Below, in pieces: positions 24,785 to 31,230 of a DNA stretch of 34,354 nucleotides. Both the position numbers and the translations under genes were made by a program. How positions within the stretch are numbered: position 1 is the stretch's first letter; each line of letters starts with the position of its first letter. Under the pieces are notes generated by a model, which saw only the letters and a program-made list of their open reading frames with translations, did not search any database and was not told the DNA's origin. The DNA is from Phycisphaerae bacterium (GTDB lineage: Bacteria; Planctomycetota; Phycisphaerae; Sedimentisphaerales; SG8-4), in contig JAUVYQ010000008.1 of NCBI GenBank assembly GCA_030603035.1, positions 1 to 34,354 of the forward strand, written 5' to 3'.

Positions 24785-25957
24785 ATGATAAATATCTCAA
24801 AACTATATTGCGGCCTGGCAGGTGAGTCTGACGACCTGCGCTATCGGAGCGGAAATTCACTTGGCCCCGTCGTTGTTTATAATTGTACCCGCCGGTGCAA
24901 TTTGCGGTGTTTGCACTGCTACAGTAGTTCGCAACCCAATCGTTATACCGATGAGCTGACTACCGCGCGAGCGAAGCAATTACTGGCGGAGCTTGTGGAG
25001 GTGAATTGTCCGGTTGTCTTATTTAGCGGTGGCGAACCATTGTTACGTGATGATTTATTTGAATTGTTGGCGGAAGCGAGGCGATTAGGCCTGCGGACCG
25101 TCATTTCCAGCAACGGCACTTTGCTCGATTCGGCAACCGCCGGGCAATTTGTCGGCGTTGGCGTAAGTTATGTGGGTATTTCCATTGATGGAGATGAACA
25201 GTTCCACGATAGCTTCAGACAGGTAAAGGGCAGTTTCAAAGCCGCTCTGGCTGGAATCGAAAATTGCAAAAAGGCGGGCATAAAAACCGGCTTGCGTTTT
25301 ACTATAACAAAAGCAAACGCAGACCAAATTCCTGTTGTTTTTGATATTGCCGCTTCAGCGGGAGTGCGACGAATTTGCTTCTACAATTTGATTAAGAGCG
25401 GCAGAGCGAAGGAGCTTGACGGACAAACTTTAACCCCCGAACAAACCCGGCAAACTGTCGATACAATAATACAAAAGACCGATGATTTTGCCCGCAAGGG
25501 CCTTATAGACGAGGTGCTTACTGTGGGCAATCACGCTGACGGGCCCTATCTTCTCGTAAAGATGGCCGGAGAAACTAAAAACTCAAAACTAAAAACTCAA
25601 AACTACGAGATGGCCAGACAGCTTCTGCTTGCCAACGGCGGCAATAAAATCGGTGAGAAAATCGCCTGCATCGGTTGGGATGGCAGCGTACACCCCGACC
25701 AATTTTGGTGGAATTATTCGGTTGGCAGTGTTAAAGATAAAACTTTCAAGCAGGTCTGGGAAAATCCGAATGAGCCGGTACTGAATAAGCTGCGCAATAA
25801 GTCTGAATTTGCTGACGCCGGATGTCTTAAGTGCAAATGGTTCGATTTGTGCAAAGGCAACTTTAGATTTTTGGGCACCGAAACCGGCCCGGAATACTGG
25901 CTCAACGAGCCGCCCTGCTATCTTACAGATGAAGAAATTACCGATGGCAAAGAGTAA
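24785..25957 (+). CDS. ahbC: 12,18-didecarboxysiroheme deacetylase (AhbC, NirJ-like radical SAM)
   Basis: A radical SAM enzyme of the siroheme-dependent heme pathway, which removes the acetate side chains of didecarboxysiroheme. The cluster motif is CTRRCNLRCLHC with C38, C42 and C45 for the SAM-binding 4Fe-4S. NGTL and VGISIDGDEQFHDSFRQVKG follow, and the C-terminus has auxiliary-cluster cysteines in CIGWDG, CLKCKWFDLCKGNF and PPCYLTDEE. Opening with INISKLYCG and containing VGNHADGPYLLVKM and WDGSVHPDQFWWNYS places it with AhbC/NirJ1 rather than AhbD. Residues 264-273 are an extra segment from the repeat at 25574-25605. It lies between cobA-hemD and hemB. Confidence 0.88.
   Translation: MINISKLYCGLAGESDDLRYRSGNSLGPVVVYNCTRRCNLRCLHCYSSSQPNRYTDELTTARAKQLLAELVEVNCPVVLFSGGEPLLRDDLFELLAEARRLGLRTVISSNGTLLDSATAGQFVGVGVSYVGISIDGDEQFHDSFRQVKGSFKAALAGIENCKKAGIKTGLRFTITKANADQIPVVFDIAASAGVRRICFYNLIKSGRAKELDGQTLTPEQTRQTVDTIIQKTDDFARKGLIDEVLTVGNHADGPYLLVKMAGETKNSKLKTQNYEMARQLLLANGGNKIGEKIACIGWDGSVHPDQFWWNYSVGSVKDKTFKQVWENPNEPVLNKLRNKSEFADAGCLKCKWFDLCKGNFRFLGTETGPEYWLNEPPCYLTDEEITDGKE
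25574..25605 (+). repeat. In-frame AAAAACTCAAAACT repeat inside ahbC
   Basis: Two tandem copies of AAAAACTCAAAACT encode NSKLKTQN, about 6-7 residues more than relatives have between the VKM strand and the NGGN motif. The same words (AACTCAAAACTAAG, ACTAAAAACT) occur between 32226 and 32262 outside genes. The reading frame is kept. Confidence 0.65.
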
Positions 25958-26067
25958 ATTTTTGCCACTGAGGCACCACACAAAGGGATAGTAGATAAAG
26001 TCTGAAAAAACTTTTTGTTTTATAATCTTAGTGTCTTTGTGCCTTGGTGGCAGGAAGGGAGCTTGTA

Positions 26068-27096
26068 ATGGCTTTTCCGAAAAACAGAATGCGACGCCTG
26101 CGCAGCAGTGATGCAATGCGAAGGCTGGTGCGCGAAACCAGCTTGAGTGTGGATGATTTGGTTTATCCGTTGTTTGTCCGCGAAGGCGAAGGCCTCAAGG
26201 AGCCAATCAAGTCGATGGCCGGCTGTTTCCACTTTTCGCCTGACACGGTTGCCGCCGAGGCCGCTGAAGTCGCCTCGCTCGGCATACCGGCGGTGCTTCT
26301 ATTCGGTCTGCCGGGCAAAAAAGATGATATCGGCTCAGAGGCCTGGTCGGAAACCGGCGTTGTGCAGCACACAATCCGCGAAATCAAGAAAGCCGCACCG
26401 CAGCTTCTCGTTATTACCGATGTTTGCCTTTGTGCATACACCAAACACGGACATTGCGGCGTGCTAAAGAAAAGATTAACCGCAGAGAACGCAGAGAGCG
26501 CAGAGAAGGAATTGTCAATTGATAATGACGCAACCTGCGAGCTGCTCTCTAAAGTTGCTTTGTCGCACGCTCAAGCCGGCGCCGATGTAGTTGCCCCATC
26601 CGATATGATGGATGGCCGCGTGAAGTACATTCGTGAGGCGCTGGAAGAGAACGACTTTAAGGATGTGGCCATTATGTCGTATGCAGCTAAATATGCTTCT
26701 GCCTTTTACGGGCCGTTCAGAGATGCCGCTGAATCGGTGCCGTCCCCTGCTTTCGCAGGGACAGGCTTAGGCGACCGTAAAACCTATCAGATGGACGTGA
26801 GCAATAGCGACCAGGCGATGCGTGAGATTGCACTCGATATAGAAGAAGGTGCCGATATCGTGATGGTCAAGCCGGCCCTTGCCTATCTCGATATAATATG
26901 TCGGGCCAGACAGCGCTTCGATTGTCCGATAGCCGCGTACAACATCAGCGGCGAATATATGATGCTAAACTCCGCTGCCGATGCAGGGTTATTAGATAAA
27001 GAAGCCGCAATGATGGAAATGCTCACCGCGATTAAACGCGCAGGTGCTGATATTATAATCACCTATTTTGCTAAAGATGCAGCGAAGAAAATGTAA
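26068..27096 (+). CDS. hemB: Delta-aminolevulinic acid dehydratase (porphobilinogen synthase), zinc type
   Basis: Joins two 5-aminolevulinate molecules to porphobilinogen. The zinc site is C120-x-C122 and C130 (DVCLCAYTKHGHCG). The Schiff-base lysines are K208 (AAKYASAFYGPF) and K268 (IVMVKPALAYLDII). I start at ATG 26068, with GGAAGGGAG about 7 bases upstream; the longer frame from 26044 would translate a repeat. The protein is 342 residues against about 320-330 in the family. The excess is two in-frame repeat insertions: KRLTAENAESAEKEL (about 135-149), just after the zinc loop where relatives go from GVLK almost directly to DNDAT; and VPSPAFAGTGL between FRDAA and GDRKTYQMD. It follows ahbC and is the first enzyme of the tetrapyrrole route in this window. 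Confidence 0.93.
   Translation: MAFPKNRMRRLRSSDAMRRLVRETSLSVDDLVYPLFVREGEGLKEPIKSMAGCFHFSPDTVAAEAAEVASLGIPAVLLFGLPGKKDDIGSEAWSETGVVQHTIREIKKAAPQLLVITDVCLCAYTKHGHCGVLKKRLTAENAESAEKELSIDNDATCELLSKVALSHAQAGADVVAPSDMMDGRVKYIREALEENDFKDVAIMSYAAKYASAFYGPFRDAAESVPSPAFAGTGLGDRKTYQMDVSNSDQAMREIALDIEEGADIVMVKPALAYLDIICRARQRFDCPIAAYNISGEYMMLNSAADAGLLDKEAAMMEMLTAIKRAGADIIITYFAKDAAKKM
26470..26513 (+). repeat. In-frame GCAGAGAACGCAGAG repeat inside hemB (44 bp)
   Basis: By eye 39 of 44 bases match 30268-30311 in ahbD. It belongs to the CCGCAGAGAACGCAGAG family that fills 10917-11290. It encodes KRLTAENAESAEKEL, absent from HemB relatives, and lies directly after the zinc-binding loop. Confidence 0.85.
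26741..26765 (+). repeat. In-frame hairpin repeat inside hemB
   Basis: TCCCCTGC-TTTC-GCAGGGA is a near-perfect palindrome. It encodes PSPAFAG between the FYGPFRDAA segment and GDRKTYQMD, where relatives have only about four residues (APQF). No second copy is in the window; CCTGCTTTCGCAGGG is a common genome-dispersed word by memory. Confidence 0.6.
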
Positions 27097-27367
27097 AAAT
27101 TAAAATGAAAAATGCAAAATTGTGGAGGCCCCTTCGACTGTGCTCAGGACAGGTATTGATGATTGATTATTCCCTCTGTGTTCTCTGTGGCCTCTGTGGC
27201 AGAATCCGGGAAGTTCAGGTATGCGAATTGGCCCGTTAAATGATAAATGATAATTGATGATTGATTACTTTCTCTGCGCTCTCCGCGTGCTCTGTGGCAG
27301 CGTAATTGATTATTGATAACTCGTGCTACGTAGCGTTGCTACTACGCAGAGTAGCATTGATAATTGA
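27097..27367. repeat. Composite repeat field after hemB
   Basis: Words TAATTGATTATTGATAA, CTCTGTGGCCTCTGTGGCAG, CTTTCTCTGCGCTCTCCGCG and an inverted ACGTAGCGTTGCTACTACG are mixed in both orientations. One end of this field forms the break in the HepT-like gene at 27368. No intact gene. Confidence 0.75.
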
Positions 27368-27433
27368 TTATTTTCTCTGCATGCGTTCGATACATTCGGA
27401 AATGTGGATAAGATAAAGGCGGTCGTCTTTCAT
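27368..27433 (-). pseudogene. Truncated HepT-like (HEPN toxin, DUF86) gene
   Basis: Starts with ATG overlapping the stop of the MntA-like gene by ATGA, the usual layout of mntA-hepT pairs. The 21 codons read [20 protein letters not shown] plus K, matching the start of HepT/DUF86 proteins (about 110-140 residues), then a stop. From the MQRK on, the DNA is repeat text (CTCTGCATGC...). The RX4HXY active-site part is gone, so the toxin is dead. Confidence 0.6.
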
Positions 27434-27720
27434 ATAGGCTTTGCCTCACTCAATATACTCTCTTTTATGTACCAATGCAGACCCTTCTCAGTTACCACAT
27501 CCACGCTTCGGCCCAACAGGTTCTGAAGCTCCATTAACAACCCCCCAAGGTCAAACAGCGACCTTCCGGACTCAAGCTCAACCAGAAAATCGATGTCACT
27601 ACGCTCATCGGCTGTGCCCTCGGCCACTGAGCCAAATATTCGCACGTTTGAAGCGCCGTACTTTGCTGCCAACGCAAGTATCTGTGCTTTTTTGTCACCT
27701 ATTATTTCTGAGATGCCCAT
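27430..27720 (-). CDS. MntA-like nucleotidyltransferase (antitoxin type), orphan
   Basis: A 97-residue minimal nucleotidyltransferase: [20 protein letters not shown] carries the GSxxxGxxxxxSDIDF motif of MntA antitoxins, which AMPylate HepT toxins. I begin at the ATG at 27720 ([13 protein letters not shown]); 16 extra upstream codons in frame do not look like protein, and AAGGG lies about 10 bases before this ATG. The partner at 27368 is broken, so this is a leftover antitoxin or has another role. Confidence 0.8.
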   Translation of the reverse strand: MGISEIIGDKKAQILALAAKYGASNVRIFGSVAEGTADERSDIDFLVELESGRSLFDLGGLLMELQNLLGRSVDVVTEKGLHWYIKESILSEAKPI

Positions 27721-27866
27721 AAAAACAGCCCTTACCGATAAAACAGAATTACGTAAGGTATAAACCATAACGTAAAATATGTCAAATAGAAATCCGAAAT
27801 AAGAAAAATCCGTCGTTAATGATTGATTTCACTCTTTGCGTCCTCTGTGTCCTCTGTGGCCAATAA

Positions 27867-28565
27867 TTAAATATTCTTAGTGTCTTGGTGCCTTCGTGTC
27901 TTTGTGGCTAACTCCGGAAAATTCAAATATGCAAATTCGCCGAAGAGTTCGTCAGCTTTTCGGTCGTATGCCTTCGCGGCGTCAACCTCATTATCGAAAA
28001 GGCCGAGATTGGTATGCTCTCTAAGAAAAATAGCTGCTCTCCATTTATTACACTTTTTATCCCAGTAGACGCCTTTGTATTTTGAAGTGCCGATTTTGCT
28101 TCGTCTGTTTCGGATATTTTGCGAGATTGTGCAAAGGCGCAGGTTGCTCCTTCGGTTGTTCAGGCCATTGCGGTCTATATGGTCAACAAACAGACCTTGT
28201 GGCGCTTTTATAATTATTCGATGCATGTAGATTTTCGCGTTGTTTTCCTGGCGACAGGCGTAAAACCCGCTGCTTTTTGTAGAAGTCCACCATTTGTGCT
28301 CGCTCAGCCACTCATAGTCCTCAACATCTACAATTGCGACCTTGCCCTTTGTCAGAGGAATGAATCTGATTCGGTCGTTTTGTGGCTGGATGACCTTCGG
28401 GCGTAGTATTTTCTTTTCGGCCTGGAAGTTTCTGCAGGTACCCTGCATTTCGGGAAGGAACAGCCGGCCGTTTGAATCCTGTTTGTTGGTGCAGATTAGA
28501 ACCAGGTCACTTTTGCCCGCCGCTTTGACGGCATAAATACAATTTTGACATCTTTTAGGTTTCAA
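27867..28565 (-). CDS. HNH endonuclease with AP2 DNA-binding domain
   Basis: A 232-residue protein. The N-terminus has a cysteine cluster (C6, C9, C25, C44) that may bind zinc. The HNH/nuclease motif spans about residues 113-143 with H115, D128-H129 and N136 (FVDHIDRNGLNNRRSNLR). An AP2 domain (about 161-216, SKYKGVYWDKKCNKWRA) follows for DNA binding. This combination is common in homing-type and phage-related endonucleases. The last 13 residues (ATKTRRHQDTKNI) are encoded by a CACGAAGGCACCAAGACAC repeat, so the ancestral stop was lost. No intron or intein is seen around it. Confidence 0.8.
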   Translation of the reverse strand: MKPKRCQNCIYAVKAAGKSDLVLICTNKQDSNGRLFLPEMQGTCRNFQAEKKILRPKVIQPQNDRIRFIPLTKGKVAIVDVEDYEWLSEHKWWTSTKSSGFYACRQENNAKIYMHRIIIKAPQGLFVDHIDRNGLNNRRSNLRLCTISQNIRNRRSKIGTSKYKGVYWDKKCNKWRAAIFLREHTNLGLFDNEVDAAKAYDRKADELFGEFAYLNFPELATKTRRHQDTKNI

Positions 28566-28643
28566 GATTTGCAGCTTGTTGTGCGAGCTTTAGCCCCAAT
28601 GTGGAATTATTGACATTTTGTCCTTCTGTAATTGGCTGAACCT

Positions 28644-28698
28644 GCGCGTTTGAGTCGAAAAAAGTCCTCGATTCTCGATTCCCGATTCTCGTAACTCG
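28644..28698 (+). repeat. Dispersed 55-bp repeat, copy 2 (partner at 10751)
   Basis: Same direction and about 53 of 55 identical bases to 10751-10805. It ends just upstream of an A/T-rich region and a MITE-like element. Confidence 0.8.
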
Positions 28699-28823
28699 AT
28701 GTGAGAAATGCAGTTAAAATTTTTTAAAAAAATCTAAATTTTCTCAAAACTACCTGCACTTTTGATTGAAGTTTTAGCAGCCCGTAAGGTGGTTTTAGCC
28801 GCCGCAGCTCTCCGTAGCTCTTA

Positions 28824-29011
28824 GTGCCTATCCGAATAACTTTTGTGAATTCCTGTCATTGCGAGGCCTGAAAGGCCGTGGCAATCCTCAAACGCTCTCC
28901 GCAGGACGCCTATCGGCGGAAAATCGAGATTGCTTCGTTCCGTCCAGGGGCCGGACTTTCAGCGCTTCGCTCCTCGCAATGACAAAACCAAAGGGTTATT
29001 CGGATAGGCTC
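28824..29011. mobile_element. MITE-like element, ~188 bp, TTA target duplication
   Basis: Terminal inverted repeats GTGCCTATCCGAATAAC (28824-28840) and its reverse complement with one mismatch (28995-29011) are flanked on both sides by TTA (28821-28823 and 29012-29014). It encodes no transposase. A second inverted pair, GTCATTGCGAGG (28855-28866) and CCTCGCAATGAC (28972-28983), lies inside. A related GAGGCCTAAAAGGCCGCGGC segment is at 34099-34130. A 3-bp TNA duplication is typical of IS5/IS1031-group insertions (inference); no full-length IS is in the window. Confidence 0.75.
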
Positions 29012-29147
29012 TTAATCAACGCCACTAAAACCTTGTAATGCCTGCGGATTTCTGGTATAATTTATGGTTTATCCGAGTTGTGTGTTCAGGCGGGGTTGGT
29101 GGTCAACCCGGCACACAGGGATTTTATAAGCAAAAAAGGAGAAAAAA

Positions 29148-29936
29148 GTGAAAACGAGAACGTGTGTTGTGATGCTGATTTTGGGCTGTTTGATTGCGGT
29201 GTCGGTTTACGCAGCCAAAAAAAGCACCAAAGAAAAAACAATGGTACCTACGGGCAAAACGGATTCTGCCGGGCAAGCCGGGAAACAGAAGCCGGTTTCG
29301 CTCAAAACCGAAATGGATAAGGTCAGCTATGCGATAGGGGTCCAATTGGGCCAGAGTTTCAAGCAGCAGGAAATTGAGATTAGTATTGAGCCGCTGATGC
29401 GGGGGCTCAGAGATTCTATGGCGGGCAAGAAATTAGCGCTTGCCCAGGATGAAATGCAGAAGGTTATGATGAGTTTCCAGCAGCGCATGATGGCAAAACA
29501 GATGGAGCGTCAGAAGGTCGAAGCGGCCAAGAACCTTGCCGCGGGGAAGGCATTTCTTGCAGCGAATGGAACTAAGAAGGGTGTGAAGGTACTGCCGAGC
29601 GGCCTGCAATACAAGGTAATCAAAAAAGGCACGGGCAAGACTCCCACTGCGAATGACAAGGTCAAGACCCACTATCGCGGCACTTTTATTGATGGTACGG
29701 AGTTTGACAGTTCCTACAAGAGTAATCAGCCAGTTGAGTTTCCTGTTAAGGGCGTAATCAAGGGCTGGACCGAAGCTCTGCAGCTTATGAAAGAAGGCGC
29801 TAAGTGGGAGTTGTACATACCTGCGAATCTGGCTTATGGTGAACAGGGCAAACGGGGCATACGGGGCAAACAAGGCATTCCGGCCAATTCCACGCTTATC
29901 TTTGAGATTGAGCTGCTTGAGGTGCTTGAGAAGTAA
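29148..29936 (+). CDS. FKBP-type peptidyl-prolyl isomerase, exported
   Basis: A 262-residue Mip/FkpA-type isomerase that helps fold secreted proteins. The GTG start has AAAGGAG 6 bases before it. A signal peptide (TCVVMLILGCLIAVSVYA) precedes the mature N-terminal dimerisation helices (about 50-130, MDKVSYAIGVQLGQSFK). A C-terminal FKBP domain (about 150-262) has VKTHYRGTFIDGTEFDSSY, VIKGWTEALQLMKEGAKWEL, IPANLAYGEQG and IPANSTLIFEIELLEV. Between YGEQG and IPANS there is an extra KRGIRGKQG from GGGCAAACGGGGCATACGGG-type tandem words; relatives have a short loop there. It lies between the MITE and ahbD and is not obviously related to heme synthesis. Confidence 0.9.
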   Translation: MKTRTCVVMLILGCLIAVSVYAAKKSTKEKTMVPTGKTDSAGQAGKQKPVSLKTEMDKVSYAIGVQLGQSFKQQEIEISIEPLMRGLRDSMAGKKLALAQDEMQKVMMSFQQRMMAKQMERQKVEAAKNLAAGKAFLAANGTKKGVKVLPSGLQYKVIKKGTGKTPTANDKVKTHYRGTFIDGTEFDSSYKSNQPVEFPVKGVIKGWTEALQLMKEGAKWELYIPANLAYGEQGKRGIRGKQGIPANSTLIFEIELLEVLEK

Positions 29937-30072
29937 AACTCGCTGCTGCTGCTCGATGTGCGTTATCCGGCGCCGTACCGACGGACTCGATACTCGATGC
30001 TTGATGCTCGATTTAAGCTGCTCGCCAACTATGAATAGCAAGTGTCGAATTACGACAGTTTAGAATGGGAAA

Positions 30073-31230
30073 TTGGAAATCGAAAATCGGAAATCGGAAA
30101 TCGGAAATCGAAAATCACATAAGCCCCGTCTTATAGCTTTTGAAGTTACCCGCCGATGCCGGTTCAACTGCAAACACTGCCGGGCAAACGCCGGTGTCAG
30201 CGGTAATGAAAAAGAGCTGACTACCGGGCAGTGCAAAAGAATACTTGCGTCCGTAGCGGATTTCTATAAAAGATTAACCGCAGAGGACGCAGAGCACGCG
30301 GAGAAAGAATTAAAATTAAGCTCGGCGACCTCTGCGAGCTCGGCGGTGAAAGGATTTGATAAATGCGTGATAATCCTGACCGGCGGCGAGGCGATGGAAC
30401 GCAGCGATATTTACGAGCTTATTCGATACGGGCGGGATTTGGGGCTGAAAATGGTAATGGCTACCTGCGGGTATCCGATTAATGATGAGTCCATTGCCGG
30501 ATTAAAAGAAGCCGGCATATTAGCTTTATCTATTTCTCTGGATGGCGCTTCCGCCCGAACCCATGATGCATTCAGGCAGAGTGTCGGCGCTTTTGATTCG
30601 GCTGTCAAAGCTGCAGAAACAGCCCGGCGGGCAGGTATGCGTTTCCAGATTAATACCACAATCACAAAGAGTAATGTTACCGAGGTACTCAGGATAGCCG
30701 AATTGGCTGAGAAGCTTGGCGCCTATTGCTTCGACGCGTTTATACTTGTGCCGACCGGCCGGGGCAAAGGAATTGCCGAGGAGATACTTGAGCCGGCAGA
30801 GTACGAAAAACTTCTGCATAACTTGCTCCGGATAAAGCTCGAATCGGCAATCGAAGTGAGAGTCACGTGCGGGCCCGAGTTTGCGAGGGTATGCAGACAG
30901 GCCAAGGCAAAAAAGCTAATCGGCAGTGTCAGCGGGTGTATGGGCGGCAGGGGGTTTGGATTTATAAGCTATCGGGGTGATGTGCAAACTTGTGGGTTCC
31001 TTGACATATCGGCAGGGAATTTGATTGAAAACGGTTTTGATTTCGGCAGGATTTGGCTTGGGTCGGAGTTCCTAAAAGAAATTCGCAACCTATCGGCCTA
31101 CAAGGGCAATTGCGGAGTTTGTGAATATGTTGGCCTCTGCGGGGGCTGCAGGGCGAGGGCCTATGCGATGAGCGGTGATTACTTAGCTGCGGACCCGATT
31201 TGTAATTATAAGCGAGGAGGTAAAGATTGA
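30073..31230 (+). CDS. ahbD: Heme synthase AhbD (Fe-coproporphyrin III decarboxylase, radical SAM)
   Basis: The last enzyme of the siroheme-dependent route, converting Fe-coproporphyrin III to heme. The SAM-cluster motif is CRFNCKHC (C29, C33, C36). LTGGEAM, SISLDGASARTHDAFR, and the C-terminal GCMGGRGFGFIS, CGFLDISAGN and CGVCEYVGLCGGCRARAYA match AhbD. The only start in frame is TTG at 30073, and the first 16 residues (IENRKSEIGNRKS) are a repeat, so the family-like part begins at about KPRLIAFEVTRRC. Residues about 66-94 are a second in-frame repeat insertion (KRLTAEDAEHAEKEL and its inverted tail) between a helix and the ILTGG strand. The stop overlaps the TTG of ahbA-ahbB. Confidence 0.9.
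   Translation: MEIENRKSEIGNRKSHKPRLIAFEVTRRCRFNCKHCRANAGVSGNEKELTTGQCKRILASVADFYKRLTAEDAEHAEKELKLSSATSASSAVKGFDKCVIILTGGEAMERSDIYELIRYGRDLGLKMVMATCGYPINDESIAGLKEAGILALSISLDGASARTHDAFRQSVGAFDSAVKAAETARRAGMRFQINTTITKSNVTEVLRIAELAEKLGAYCFDAFILVPTGRGKGIAEEILEPAEYEKLLHNLLRIKLESAIEVRVTCGPEFARVCRQAKAKKLIGSVSGCMGGRGFGFISYRGDVQTCGFLDISAGNLIENGFDFGRIWLGSEFLKEIRNLSAYKGNCGVCEYVGLCGGCRARAYAMSGDYLAADPICNYKRGGKD
30074..30117. repeat. GGAAATCGAAAATCGG repeat covering the ahbD start
   Basis: Five tandem copies of GGAAATCG-type words. The TTG start codon of ahbD and its first 16 codons lie in this repeat. No Shine-Dalgarno is visible upstream. Confidence 0.75.
30268..30350 (+). repeat. In-frame palindromic repeat insertion in ahbD
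   Basis: The first 44 bases match 26470-26513 in hemB in about 39 positions. The second half (CGACCTCTGCGAGCTCGGCGG) is the same word family in the opposite direction, so the insert is a near palindrome of about 83 bases. It keeps the frame and encodes about 28 residues not found in AhbD relatives. Confidence 0.8.
31214..31220 (+). promoter_or_regulatory. Ribosome-binding site GAGGAGG of ahbA-ahbB
   Basis: AGGAGG is placed 6 bases before the TTG at 31227; the TTG overlaps the TGA of ahbD (TTGA). This supports the TTG start and translational coupling. Confidence 0.8.

Noticed and set aside
30074..30117. Possible CRISPR-like array
   Set aside because: Units are 8-9 bases with no spacers; this is a simple tandem repeat.
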